Below are positions 8,592-16,732 of a DNA stretch of 64,000 bases, in pieces (the first letter of the stretch is position 1; every line of letters begins with the position of its first letter). A program made the position numbers and the translations under genes. A model generated the notes under the pieces. That model did no database searches, was not told where the DNA came from, and was given only the letters and a program-made list of their open reading frames with translations. The stretch is from NCBI GenBank assembly GCA_964581825.1, contig CAZORB010000001.1, positions 1 to 64,000 on the forward strand, written 5' to 3'. This DNA is from SYIM01 sp964581825. Its GTDB lineage: Bacteria > Pseudomonadota > Gammaproteobacteria > Burkholderiales > Burkholderiaceae_E.

Positions 8592-9518
8592 TTAGCAGTA
8601 GGTGCCGGCAAGCGTTCGTACCGAACCGCCCGTGCCGAGCTTGAAGCGCGAAATGCCGGGCAGGGAATGTGTGTTGACGCCGCCCAGGTCGAGCCAGGCG
8701 ATGTCCCGCTCCTTAAGTAGCTGGGATGCACGCCAAAGCAGCAGATTATGCGCATTCATGTCTCGGCCGACATCATCTGCCCAACCGATGTGGTAAGTGG
8801 CCACGCTTCCATGAAGCAAAAACAGCATCGCGGCTACCGTCTTGCCTTGATAGTCGGCGCGCGCAACCACAAATGCCGCGGCGGGCGATGCTGCAGCGTC
8901 AATCCAGTGCGTAACGAAGTCAGTGGGTAAACCATGAAAATTACGGGATTCGCGCTGGCGCCCCTCACGGTCGAGCAACTCACGGCACTTGGTGACGTTG
9001 GAGTTGACGTGAACCTGCAGCGCTTTCTCGGTTTCGGCCTTCACCAGGCGGTTACGCCATTTACCATCAAAAGCCGCGCGCAGCGCCTCGAGCGGCTGGG
9101 TCAAATCAAGCATCACCGTGGAGTAGCCGGTCATGACGCGCGTAAGCCCTGCGACTTCCGCCGGGGCAAGTTCAGCCGCTGTGCAATTCGGCGAAAACAG
9201 TGTGACCCGCAAGCGCGGCGCAGGTAACTCGGCTTTGAGTTGTCGATAAAGGGCAGAGCGCAAACCCGCATCAAGATCGGGTTTCCAGACTGGTCCTCGG
9301 GTACACGAGGACAGGGACAGATACCCCGGAATCCGCCGGCAAATGAATTGCGCGATGCCAACCGTCCGGCCATCGACTTCGACCATCGCCCGATGTACCC
9401 GCACGCCCAGCCGGGCGAGCGCCTCGCCATAGCCCCAGCTCTGTTGGAGCGCGCCGCGGTGGTCGCGGTGAAACGCATCCCAAACTTTGGGGGAGTCAGG
9501 ATCCCAGATCAGCTTCAT
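8592..9518 (-). CDS. FemAB/BioF2-like GNAT acyltransferase
   Basis: 308 residues with two GNAT-like halves, as in the FemAB-related acyltransferase group. Visible are HRGALQQSWGYGEALARLG near the N-terminus, KWRNRLVKAETEKALQVHV in the middle and a C-terminal half with FVVARADYQGKTVAAMLFLL, ATYHIGWA and DLGGVNTHSLPGISRFKLGTGG, the last being typical of this family (lipid II Fem transferases and polysaccharide-biosynthesis GNATs). Substrate unknown: peptidoglycan, an exopolysaccharide precursor or a lipid are all possible. It lies 33 nt after the surface-adhesin E-like gene on the same strand. No strong ribosome site before ATG 9518. Confidence 0.78.
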   Translation of the reverse strand: MKLIWDPDSPKVWDAFHRDHRGALQQSWGYGEALARLGVRVHRAMVEVDGRTVGIAQFICRRIPGYLSLSSCTRGPVWKPDLDAGLRSALYRQLKAELPAPRLRVTLFSPNCTAAELAPAEVAGLTRVMTGYSTVMLDLTQPLEALRAAFDGKWRNRLVKAETEKALQVHVNSNVTKCRELLDREGRQRESRNFHGLPTDFVTHWIDAAASPAAAFVVARADYQGKTVAAMLFLLHGSVATYHIGWADDVGRDMNAHNLLLWRASQLLKERDIAWLDLGGVNTHSLPGISRFKLGTGGSVRTLAGTYC

Positions 9519-9555
9519 GCCGATATACTAAGGAACTTCCCATGTTGGGCCCATC

Positions 9556-9807
9556 TTGCGGTCAAGAACCCGGGCCCCATGCCGATTACCCCCCTTACCA
9601 CTGCTGAGTTTGGCCAGGACGGAAAAAACAGGGCGGCACGTGGTTCTGGGCCACGACATCCCGAAATCGAGGATTACCCTCGCGGGATTGGCCCTGTGCA
9701 TCGCCTACCTTGGGGTACCCGTCGCCATTCTCGGCAACCTGATTGATTTGGGTTTGCAACTGGCCTTTGGCTGGTGCATCGGGGTGTGGTGCCTGTTTAA
9801 GTCTTGA
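9556..9807 (+). CDS. Doubtful small hydrophobic ORF upstream of motA
   Basis: Up to 83 codons, with a hydrophobic second half (ITLAGLALCIAYLGVPVAIL, then a second apolar stretch ending CLFKS) that could form two membrane segments. The stop overlaps the GAGGG ribosome site of motA, so coupling would be possible. The first half is poor (Arg/Pro rich) and no ribosome site supports the ATG; the true start, if any, may be a later GTG near 9643. No family recognised. The rest of 9519-9816 shows nothing convincing and is presumably the motA leader. Confidence 0.2.
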   Translation: MRSRTRAPCRLPPLPLLSLARTEKTGRHVVLGHDIPKSRITLAGLALCIAYLGVPVAILGNLIDLGLQLAFGWCIGVWCLFKS

Positions 9808-9816
9808 GGGCTTGCC

Positions 9817-10680
9817 ATGTTTTTCTTCGTCGGTCTTGCAGTTGTGTTCGGCGCGGTGCTCGGGGGCTATGTGATGGCCGGCGGCAAGATGGCGCCGATC
9901 ATCAAGGCTGCCCCGTTCGAAATCTTCATCATCGGGGGTGCCGCCATTGGCGCTTCGTTGATCGGTAACAGCTTTGACATTTTCAAAGCGGCCATGGGCG
10001 GTATCGGCAAATGCATCTCCGGGCCCAAGTGGAAACAGGAGGACTACCTCAATCTGATCGTGCTGGTGGGCAAGCTGCTGGCCGTGATGAAAAAGGAAGG
10101 GGTGGTTGCACTTGAGGCACATGTCGAAAATCCTGACTCAAGTCCGATCTTTGGCGAGTTCCCAAAGCTCGCCAAAGATCACTCAATCGTCCAGATGATC
10201 TGCGATCCACTGCGGCTGGCGATTATTTCGCAGGGCAATCTTGATGCCGATGCGGTCGATGACATCATGAAAACCGCCATCAAGCTCCACCATCATGAGG
10301 CGATGCGCGCGCCGGCGGCGCTCGCAACCATGTCGGGCTCCATGCCGGCGCTGGGTATCGTTGCCTGCGTGCTGGGCGTGATTAAAACCATGGGTGCGAT
10401 CGACCAACCGCCCGCCGTGCTGGGCGCGCTCATCGGTGCCGCGCTGGTCGGAACCATGCTGGGCGTGTTCATGTCTTACGGCATGTTCGAGCCCTTCGCG
10501 GGCCGGCTAAGTCAAATCCTCGACGAAGAATCGCAGGTCTATAACGTGATTCACCAGATGCTGGTGGCCAATCTGAAAGGCCATCCGCAGCCGGTCGTCA
10601 TTGAGGCCGCGCGTGCCTGCATCAGCCACCACAACCAGCCGTCGTTCTCTGAAGTGTTCGACAGCCTGCGGGGCGGCTGA
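9817..10680 (+). CDS. motA: Flagellar motor stator protein MotA
   Basis: 287 residues, the usual length. Four membrane segments (about 3-20, 33-55, 170-190, 200-222) surround a large cytoplasmic loop (about 60-165) carrying the charged residues that contact the rotor. The block SGSMPALGIVACVLGVIKTM includes the conserved proline of the proton channel, and GALIGAALVGTMLGVFMSY holds the last helix. MotA with MotB forms the inner-membrane proton channel that drives flagellar rotation. motB follows 31 nt downstream. No other flagellar gene is in the window. GAGGG lies 6 nt before the ATG. Confidence 0.97.
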   Translation: MFFFVGLAVVFGAVLGGYVMAGGKMAPIIKAAPFEIFIIGGAAIGASLIGNSFDIFKAAMGGIGKCISGPKWKQEDYLNLIVLVGKLLAVMKKEGVVALEAHVENPDSSPIFGEFPKLAKDHSIVQMICDPLRLAIISQGNLDADAVDDIMKTAIKLHHHEAMRAPAALATMSGSMPALGIVACVLGVIKTMGAIDQPPAVLGALIGAALVGTMLGVFMSYGMFEPFAGRLSQILDEESQVYNVIHQMLVANLKGHPQPVVIEAARACISHHNQPSFSEVFDSLRGG

Positions 10681-10711
10681 TGACCGGTCACGCTGACAGC
10701 GGAGCGCGCTG

Positions 10712-11692
10712 ATGGCTGAAGCCAACGCCCCGGCCGACGCCGCCGCGGCCAACGGCGCACCGCCCGCGGAGGGCGCGGCACCGCCGGCCGCTGAGCGGCC
10801 GATCATCCGCAAGATCATCGTCGAAGAGGGTCACGGCGGTGCACACGGCGGCGCCTGGAAGATCGCGCTGGCCGACATGATGACCGCCATGATGGCGTTC
10901 TTCCTGCTGATGTGGCTGCTGGGCGCAACCAACAGCGACCAGCGAAAGAGCATCGCTGACTATTTCAGACCGGCGTCACACAGCCAGATCAAGTTTGGCG
11001 AGCTTGCCGGGTCTGATGGCCTGTTGGGTGGCCGCTCCATTGTTGACCCCGACGGATTTCCCTTCACAGCCAAGCAAACTGCGATGTTGGAGCGCCTCAC
11101 GCCGCGAGCCCAGGGTGGCCCCAGTACCGACCAGGGCGCCTCGCAGGAAGAGCAAAACGCAGAGGGGCCGCAAAAAGACGCGCCTTCCAATGACCCCTCT
11201 CGGGGTCCCAAGCGCCTCGAAGACGATGCCAACTTCGAGAAACTCCAGGAAGAACTCAAAGAAAAGCTGTCTGAGAACCCTCAGTTGAAGCAGTTGCAGG
11301 ATCAGGTTCAGGTGTCGCGGGAAAAAGATGGCCTGCGCATCGAGATCATCGACAAGGCTGATTTCTCCATGTTCCGGCTGGGCACCTCTGACGTCGAGCC
11401 CAGGGCAGCGGCGCTGCTGGCCGAGGTGGCCAAGTCACTGCGCGATGTCCCCAACAAGCTGGCCGTTCGCGGCCATACCGACAGCGTTGGATTTGCTCCT
11501 GGAACTGGCCGCAACAACTGGACGCTTTCCACCGAGCGGGCTGACGCAACGCGCCGTCTGATGGAGGCTAACGGTATCCCCACCCGACGTTTCGAGCGTC
11601 TCGAAGGGGTCGCTGATACGGTTCCTTTCATCCCGTCCAATCCCGCTGATCCCCGCAATCGCCGGGTTAGTATCACGGTCCTGAATCAGTAG
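10712..11692 (+). CDS. motB: Flagellar motor stator protein MotB
   Basis: 326 residues. An Ala/Pro-rich N-terminal tail (residues about 1-30) precedes one membrane helix, WKIALADMMTAMMAFFLLMW, whose Asp55 is the proton-carrying residue. A linker rich in Q, E, D, K and P (about 110-190) leads to an OmpA-like peptidoglycan-binding domain with LAVRGHTDSVGF and NRRVSITVL at the end. It anchors the MotA/MotB stator to the cell wall. The Ala/Pro N-terminal extension is longer than usual. GGAG precedes the ATG. Confidence 0.97.
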   Translation: MAEANAPADAAAANGAPPAEGAAPPAAERPIIRKIIVEEGHGGAHGGAWKIALADMMTAMMAFFLLMWLLGATNSDQRKSIADYFRPASHSQIKFGELAGSDGLLGGRSIVDPDGFPFTAKQTAMLERLTPRAQGGPSTDQGASQEEQNAEGPQKDAPSNDPSRGPKRLEDDANFEKLQEELKEKLSENPQLKQLQDQVQVSREKDGLRIEIIDKADFSMFRLGTSDVEPRAAALLAEVAKSLRDVPNKLAVRGHTDSVGFAPGTGRNNWTLSTERADATRRLMEANGIPTRRFERLEGVADTVPFIPSNPADPRNRRVSITVLNQ

Positions 11693-11702
11693 TCACAGCG
11701 TC

Positions 11703-11736
11703 TCCGCCCCGGGAGCAAGCAGCCCCGAAAGGCGGA
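11703..11736 (+). terminator. Possible imperfect terminator hairpin after motB
   Basis: TCCGCC at 11703-11708 pairs with GGCGGA at 11731-11736, with an inner CGGG/CCCG pair, beginning 11 nt after the motB stop. The following run is only AAAGTTT, so it is a weak intrinsic terminator at best. Confidence 0.35.
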
Positions 11737-11746
11737 AAGTTTGATC

Positions 11747-11854
11747 ATGGCAGTGCTCATCGTCTTGACCTCGCTCCGCTTTGCTCTCGCCGCCGTCACC
11801 GCACCATCGCAGTCTGTTGATGTGGCAGTTCGAGTAGCAATCCTCGACCGATGA
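11747..11854 (+). CDS. Short hydrophobic ORF in another frame before the cyclophilin gene; possible detached signal peptide
   Basis: 35 codons starting MAVLIVLTSLRFALAAV, apolar with an AxA-like end, then SQSVDVAVRVAILDR and a TGA that overlaps the ATG of the 1009-residue gene. Its frame differs from that gene. Three readings are possible: a short leader peptide, chance, or the true signal peptide separated by an indel. It lacks the usual positive N-terminus of a signal peptide, so I am unsure. Confidence 0.25.
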   Translation: MAVLIVLTSLRFALAAVTAPSQSVDVAVRVAILDR

Positions 11855-14800
11855 ATACCCGCCCCTCCGGCTCGTTGAGCATCACCGGTACGCTGCGCTC
11901 GGGCGAGCTGCTGACGGTTAACAGCGCCTTTACTGATGCCAATGGAATTCCGGCGGTGGGAAGCGCAGGCGCCGTTCGCTTCCAGTGGCACGCCAACGGC
12001 GCAGCAATTGCGGGTACAACCGGCACCACCTATCGGCTCACCGCCGCAGACATCGGTAGCCGGATCAGCGTGACAGCGGCCTACGTTGACCTGGGAGGCA
12101 CCGAGGAAACCGTCACCAGCGCCGCAAGCGCTGCCGTCCTCGAAGCACTGAACACCCCGGCGGCCTACAGCGCATTGCCGCGCGTGCGTTTCGCGACCAC
12201 GCTTGGCGATCTGGTGGTTGAGCTGGAAGCGGATCGCGCGCCGATCACAGTGAACAACTTTCTTCGGTATGCCAACGCTAATTTCTACGATGGCACCGAG
12301 TTTCACCGAATCATCTCAAGCTTCATGGCGCAGGGCGGGGGCTACGATCTCATCGGCACTGAGTTCATTCGCCGGTCGTCGCTTTTCCCTGCGATTGCGC
12401 TCGAGCGTACCAGCACGACTGGGCTCAGCAATTTGGCGGGAACGCTCGCGATGGCGCGTACCAGTGCAGCGGATAGCGCCACCAGCGAGTTCTTCGTCAA
12501 TCTTGTCGATAACCAGCGCCTGGACGCAGCTTTGTTCGGAGATGGTAATGGTTATGCGGTGTTTGGCCGTGTGGTCAGCGGTGGCGCGGAAGTACTGCCC
12601 AAGCTGAAGGCAATCACCGTCGTCGACAATGGCGCAGGCGAAGTCTCCAAACCCACCACCGCAGTCACACTGAACGACGTTGTCACAGAGGCCACGCCCG
12701 CCGGATCAGCGCCCAATGGCAGTGTCGCCATTGTCGGCCTGCCAGTACAGGGCCGGGCGCTGTTCGCGCGCGCCCAGCTCTCCGATGCCGATGGAATTCC
12801 GGCGGCGGGGCAGCCTGGGGCCATCAGCTACTACTGGAAGTCCAATGGCGCGCTGATTCCGGGCGCTCATTCCAACTCGCTCACGCTGACGCAGGCGTTA
12901 GTGGGCACATCGATCACAGCGGTTGCGTCTTATACCGATCTGACAGGTACGTCGGGTTATGTCGCGAGCGCGCCTGTCAAGGTGATCGACGCCAATGATT
13001 CCCCTGCGGGCCGGGTCGTCATCAGCGGCGCGCCCACCGCAGGCAATACTCTCAACGCGTCGCACAGCCTGGTCGATCTCGATGGCATTCCAGGCGCAGG
13101 GCAGCCGGGCGCGATTCGCTGGCAATGGCACGTTGACGGTCAGCCCGTACCAGGCATGACCCAGGCCGCCTTCACCGTGGCGGCCAGCGATTCTGGCAAG
13201 TCGATCACGGTAACCGCGTCCTACACCGATCTGGCGGGCACTCCCGAAAGCGTCGCGAGTGCACCCGCCGGACTGGTACCGCAGCCCGCACCCACGCTGC
13301 CGCGCGCATGGTTGCGGACCAACTACGGCGACCTGCTGATCGAGCTTGAGTCGACGCGGGCGGCCGGCACAGTCGCCAACTTCGTTCAGTACATCCAGAG
13401 CGGCTTCTACACCAGCACTGTCTTTCACCGCGTCATTGATGGGTTCATGATCCAGGGCGGCGGATACACCATTAACGCGAGTGGGCAGTACGCCTACAAA
13501 ACACCCACCCAGGCGCCAATCAGCCTGGAAAGTACGAGCGTAACAGGCCTCAGCAATACGCTTGGAACGGTTGCGATGGCGCGCACCGGTGATCCAAACA
13601 GTGCAACAAGCCAGTTTTTTATCAATGTTTCGGACAATCTGTTCCTGGATGCCAACCGTGCGCCTGACGGTAAAGGCTATGCGGTCTTTGGCCGCGTACT
13701 TGATGGCTATCCAATCCTTGATCTGCTCAAAAGCGTCCCCGTGCGCGCCAATTCAGCGGGTGGAGAGGTAAGCAGTCCAACGGTTGCCATCGGTATTCTG
13801 GGAAGCTATTACGACCCTAAGCCACCAGGTGGCGAGGTACTGATCACCGGTAGGCCGATGCAGGGTCAGACGCTTGTCGCACAGCACACGCTGATTGACC
13901 CCGACGGATTGACAACCAACAACATCGGCTGGGTTTGGCGCGTCGACGGGACACCCGTAACCGGTATTTCGACAAGCGCGACCTTTCTGCTCACGCCGTT
14001 TCATGTTGGAAGGTCGATTTCGGTTGAGCTCGTCTACCGCGACAACGCAGGAAATTTCGGCTACGTGCCGAGCGCGGAGACTGCTGAGGTAGGGCTCCCT
14101 ATCGATTCGCGCGTCGATTTGGCCGGGACGCTAGCTGCTGCCGGGGTTACCGGGGTGCGAGCGGCTGCAGTAACGGGTAGCGCCTACCATTGGCGCAGCC
14201 ACGCCTTCCTGGATGACGTGTCCATCAAGGCGCAAGCCGCCGAGGTCAGCCCGTCGGCACTCACCCCCGTCGGGCTAACCGCGAGCACGGGTAACGATGG
14301 TCGATGGACGATCGACTCACTCGATTTCGATACCGTCCTCCGTTTTAACGCGGAGCGCGCGGCCACAGCGGGCGAAATCACGCGTGCGGTCAGCGCATCG
14401 GATGCGTTAGCAGCCCTGAAGCTCGCGTCCGGACGCAATCCAAACACGCCAATCGAGGATCTGGGCAGCGCCCTGCCCATCTCTCCGTATCAGGTGCTGG
14501 CGGCTGATGTGAACCGCGACGGACGCGTCAGCTCTGAAGACGCCTCGTTGATTCTGAAGGCTGCCGCGCGAGCCGACGGCGCACCGGCTCTGCAGTGGCG
14601 GTTCGTGGACGAATCCGCGTTGCTCTGGCAGCCAGCCTCGGGGTCTGTCTACACGCGGCAATCGGTTCCCAAAGTCGACGCGGCGACGAGCGCAAGGGCA
14701 GGACAGGCCTCGCCGATCAACCTGGTTGGCGTTCTCACCGGCGACGTCGATGGCAGCTGGACCCCGGGATCGGCGCAGGCTGCACCGGAAGGCAGCTATG

Positions 14801-14880
14801 ACGTGATGCCGACCGACTACTTCCGATCGCTGGGCCTGACCAGCGATGCACTCGCGCAATGGGGCATTGCGCCCGTTTAA
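11851..14880 (+). CDS. Large multidomain protein with two cyclophilin domains, four Ig-like repeats and a dockerin-like C-terminus
   Basis: 1009 residues. Order: Ig-like repeat 1 (about 6-97), cyclophilin 1 (108-273), Ig-like repeats 2 and 3 (about 288-378, 385-475), cyclophilin 2 (484-651), Ig-like repeat 4 (about 659-748), then a C-terminal module (751-1009). Both cyclophilin domains keep the catalytic motif: FHRIISSFMAQGG at 151 and FHRVIDGFMIQGG at 525 (Arg, Phe, Gln). The repeats share SITG...DADGIP...W..NG...G patterns. The tail has a calcium-loop DVNRDGRVSSEDASLIL at 886 and LTGDVDGSW near the end. This looks like a secreted proline isomerase, but no signal peptide is in frame: TGA at 11818 closes the frame and only ATG 11851 is available. 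Export by a type I system or a frameshift are both possible. Confidence 0.85.
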   Translation: MNTRPSGSLSITGTLRSGELLTVNSAFTDANGIPAVGSAGAVRFQWHANGAAIAGTTGTTYRLTAADIGSRISVTAAYVDLGGTEETVTSAASAAVLEALNTPAAYSALPRVRFATTLGDLVVELEADRAPITVNNFLRYANANFYDGTEFHRIISSFMAQGGGYDLIGTEFIRRSSLFPAIALERTSTTGLSNLAGTLAMARTSAADSATSEFFVNLVDNQRLDAALFGDGNGYAVFGRVVSGGAEVLPKLKAITVVDNGAGEVSKPTTAVTLNDVVTEATPAGSAPNGSVAIVGLPVQGRALFARAQLSDADGIPAAGQPGAISYYWKSNGALIPGAHSNSLTLTQALVGTSITAVASYTDLTGTSGYVASAPVKVIDANDSPAGRVVISGAPTAGNTLNASHSLVDLDGIPGAGQPGAIRWQWHVDGQPVPGMTQAAFTVAASDSGKSITVTASYTDLAGTPESVASAPAGLVPQPAPTLPRAWLRTNYGDLLIELESTRAAGTVANFVQYIQSGFYTSTVFHRVIDGFMIQGGGYTINASGQYAYKTPTQAPISLESTSVTGLSNTLGTVAMARTGDPNSATSQFFINVSDNLFLDANRAPDGKGYAVFGRVLDGYPILDLLKSVPVRANSAGGEVSSPTVAIGILGSYYDPKPPGGEVLITGRPMQGQTLVAQHTLIDPDGLTTNNIGWVWRVDGTPVTGISTSATFLLTPFHVGRSISVELVYRDNAGNFGYVPSAETAEVGLPIDSRVDLAGTLAAAGVTGVRAAAVTGSAYHWRSHAFLDDVSIKAQAAEVSPSALTPVGLTASTGNDGRWTIDSLDFDTVLRFNAERAATAGEITRAVSASDALAALKLASGRNPNTPIEDLGSALPISPYQVLAADVNRDGRVSSEDASLILKAAARADGAPALQWRFVDESALLWQPASGSVYTRQSVPKVDAATSARAGQASPINLVGVLTGDVDGSWTPGSAQAAPEGSYDVMPTDYFRSLGLTSDALAQWGIAPV

Positions 14881-14895
14881 TTCGACAGCGAGAGA

Positions 14896-14971
14896 TGGTG
14901 CCGGCTACCTGACTCGAACAGGTGACCTACCGCTTACAAGGCGGTTGCTCTACCAACTGAGCTAAGCCGGC
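14896..14971 (-). tRNA. tRNA-Thr (anticodon TGT)
   Basis: Read on the minus strand: acceptor GCCGGCT pairs with AGCCGGC, the D arm is GCTC AGTTGGTA GAGC, the anticodon stem ACCGC/GCGGT holds the loop CTTGTAA (anticodon TGT), and the T arm is ACCTG TTCGAGT CAGGT. The discriminator A and CCA are encoded (TGG on the plus strand at 14896-14898). The cloverleaf is complete. Confidence 0.97.
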
Positions 14972-15013
14972 GAACTGATGAAACGGGCAGGATAATACGC
15001 TGCTGCCGAACCT

Positions 15014-15835
15014 CTACTTGACGCGCTGCAGCCGCGGACGGCTTGGGGGCGGCGGAGGAGGTTCTTCCGGGGGTGAGGTGACGGCCGGTTCCGAGCGGGG
15101 CTCGGTCGATGCCGACGCAGGTGAAGGTGCCGAGCCGCCTTCTGCTGACTGGCCATCAGGAACCGCCGCAAGCTTGCCGCGCCGCCGGGGCTTTGCCGAA
15201 GCGGCTCGCGGGCGGCGAGTCCCTGTCTCCGAATTCGTTTCCACAGCCTGAAGCACGGGTGCACTCGCTGCGACGGCCGGGCCTGCAGCGGGAGCGCTCG
15301 GCTCTGCCGGCACCGGGGCGAGCGAAATCGCGGGCGCTACAGCGGGCGTCCCGTCGGCCCTGGCCGCTGTTTCTGCCGGTGCCTCGGGGGCTGGGGCAGA
15401 TGCCGCGGGCGCAGGCTTCGGCACCAGCTTGGGCCGAGACGCAGGTCTGGGCGGAGCGTCTGGGCTGCCCTCCGCCTTCATCGGCTGGGGAGCCTGCGCT
15501 CGCTCGGGTGGCAGCGCGAGCGCCTTGGGCACATCGAAGGCCATGCCATGCCCGGTTTCCTGAGCATAAATAGCCGAGACGTTTTCGATGGGGATGGAAA
15601 CCTGCCGCACCGCACCCGAGAAGCGCGCCTCGAACTCGATCAGATCATTTCCGATCTGAAGCCGATGCGTGGCAACAGCCGACACGTTGAGCACGATTTC
15701 GCCGTTACGGACGAACTCGCGCGGAACAAGGGTGCGCTCATCGACCATGACCGCAAGGTAAGGACGATAGCCGCTGTCCTCGCACCACTGATGGATGGCG
15801 CGAATCAGATACGGCTTGGTCGATATCTCAGCCAT
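15014..15835 (-). CDS. sspB: ClpXP protease specificity-enhancing factor SspB with long Ala/Pro tail
   Basis: 273 residues; the conserved part is about 1-115. MAEISTKPYLIRAIHQWCED, then GYRPYLAVMVDERTLVPREFV and IVLNVSAVATHRLQIGNDLIEFEARFSG are standard SspB, the adaptor that delivers ssrA-tagged proteins to ClpXP. Residues about 125-273 are low-complexity Ala/Pro/Glu/Ser. Normal SspB is near 165 residues with a short disordered tail ending in a ClpX-binding peptide; here the end is RPRLQRVK, which could play that part. sspA lies 33 nt upstream on the same strand, the usual pair. Confidence 0.92.
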   Translation of the reverse strand: MAEISTKPYLIRAIHQWCEDSGYRPYLAVMVDERTLVPREFVRNGEIVLNVSAVATHRLQIGNDLIEFEARFSGAVRQVSIPIENVSAIYAQETGHGMAFDVPKALALPPERAQAPQPMKAEGSPDAPPRPASRPKLVPKPAPAASAPAPEAPAETAARADGTPAVAPAISLAPVPAEPSAPAAGPAVAASAPVLQAVETNSETGTRRPRAASAKPRRRGKLAAVPDGQSAEGGSAPSPASASTEPRSEPAVTSPPEEPPPPPPSRPRLQRVK

Positions 15836-15868
15836 TGGGTGTTCGCAGACCTCAATCGCCGTTGGCGA

Positions 15869-16483
15869 TCAGCGGCGCATCACCTTTTCCGAAGGAGTCA
15901 ACGCTTCAATATACGCTGGCCGGGAAAAAATTCGTTCCGCATAGCGCAAGAGAGGCGCAGCGGTTTTAGGCATTTCGATGCCGTAGTGATCAAGGCGCCA
16001 GAGCAGCGGGGCAATAGCAACGTCGAGCATCGAGAATTCTTCGCCCAACATGTGCTTGTTCTTGATGAAGATTGGCGTGAGCTGGGTAAGCCGGTCACGA
16101 ATCTGCTGACGCGCTTTGTCCTGGAGCTTCTGCGCGTCCTTGGAGGGATCGCGTCGCTCGAGCGTCTGCACATGAATAAACAGCTCGCGCTCAAAGTTAA
16201 ACAGGAACAAGCGTGCCCGTGCCCGCATGACCGGATCGGCCGGCATCAGCTGCGGGTGCGGAAAGCGTTCATCAATGTATTCATTGATGATGTTGGATTC
16301 ATACAGGATCAGATCGCGTTCAACCAGGATGGGTACCTGGCCGTACGGATTCATGATCGAGATGTCTTCGGGCTTGTTGTAGAGATCGACGTCGCGAATT
16401 TCGAAATCCATGCCCTTCTCGAACAGCACAAGTCTGCAGCGCTGGGAGAACGGGCAGGTGGTTCCGGAGTACAGGACCATCAT
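15869..16483 (-). CDS. sspA: Stringent starvation protein A (GST-fold)
   Basis: 204 residues. The thioredoxin-like N-terminal half starts MMVLYSGTTCPFSQRCRLVL and continues with VDLYNKPEDISIMNPYGQVP; the C-terminal half is all-helical, GST type. SspA binds RNA polymerase and adjusts transcription in starvation and acid stress. The start codon lies 3 nt before the run of N. The same 55-bp start region is repeated after the gap, so the gene is complete but its promoter lies beyond position 16640. Downstream: sspB. Confidence 0.95.
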   Translation of the reverse strand: MMVLYSGTTCPFSQRCRLVLFEKGMDFEIRDVDLYNKPEDISIMNPYGQVPILVERDLILYESNIINEYIDERFPHPQLMPADPVMRARARLFLFNFERELFIHVQTLERRDPSKDAQKLQDKARQQIRDRLTQLTPIFIKNKHMLGEEFSMLDVAIAPLLWRLDHYGIEMPKTAAPLLRYAERIFSRPAYIEALTPSEKVMRR

Positions 16484-16485
16484 AG
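16431..16485. repeat. First copy of a 55-bp exact repeat at the assembly gap
   Basis: Positions 16431-16485 are identical to 16586-16640, base for base, and both abut the N run. The copy holds the 5' end of sspA. This is the mark of two contigs that overlap by one assembly k-mer, not of a biological repeat. Confidence 0.95.
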
Positions 16486-16585
16486 NNNNNNNNNNNNNNN
16501 NNNNNNNNNNNNNNNNNNNNNNNNNNNNNNNNNNNNNNNNNNNNNNNNNNNNNNNNNNNNNNNNNNNNNNNNNNNNNNNNNNNNN
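16486..16585. other. Assembly gap of exactly 100 N
   Basis: A round-number gap, conventional for unknown length. Because the same 55 bp flank it, the true distance is probably zero and one copy should be merged; the genome would then run from 16485 straight to 16641. Confidence 0.95.
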
Positions 16586-16640
16586 AGTCTGCAGCGCTGG
16601 GAGAACGGGCAGGTGGTTCCGGAGTACAGGACCATCATAG
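16586..16640. repeat. Second copy of the 55-bp exact repeat
   Basis: Identical to 16431-16485. It repeats the sspA start codon region (reverse-strand ATG at 16636-16638), which should not be annotated as a second gene fragment. Confidence 0.95.
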
Positions 16641-16732
16641 CGGGCGGTATCCGTGAATGCTCGACCGAAACAGGATGCGGTGCGAGATCAGCGCACTGAC
16701 CTCACACCGCGCCGGGGGGGCGGCAAAGCCGC

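Noticed and set aside
8592..9518. Exosortase/PEP-CTERM-associated FemAB protein
   Set aside because: Family resemblance exists, but no exosortase or PEP-CTERM genes are in the window.
9519..9526. GCCGATAT resembling a sigma-28 -10 element upstream of motA
   Set aside because: No TAAA-like -35 at the right distance, and it lies nearly 300 nt from motA.
9595..10122. Long open frame on the minus strand opposite the start of motA
   Set aside because: High-GC antisense frame with no family similarity; motA on the other strand is certain.
11686..12306. Minus-strand frame over the motB end and the start of the cyclophilin gene
   Set aside because: Cys/Arg/Gly-rich antisense frame without motifs or ribosome site.
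16431..16640. 55-bp direct repeat as an attachment site or mobile element duplication
   Set aside because: Both copies touch the N run and the length suits a k-mer overlap; no integrase or transposase is nearby.
15548..16699. Plus-strand open frame through sspA and the N gap
   Set aside because: It reads through unknown bases and opposes sspB and sspA; it is an artefact.
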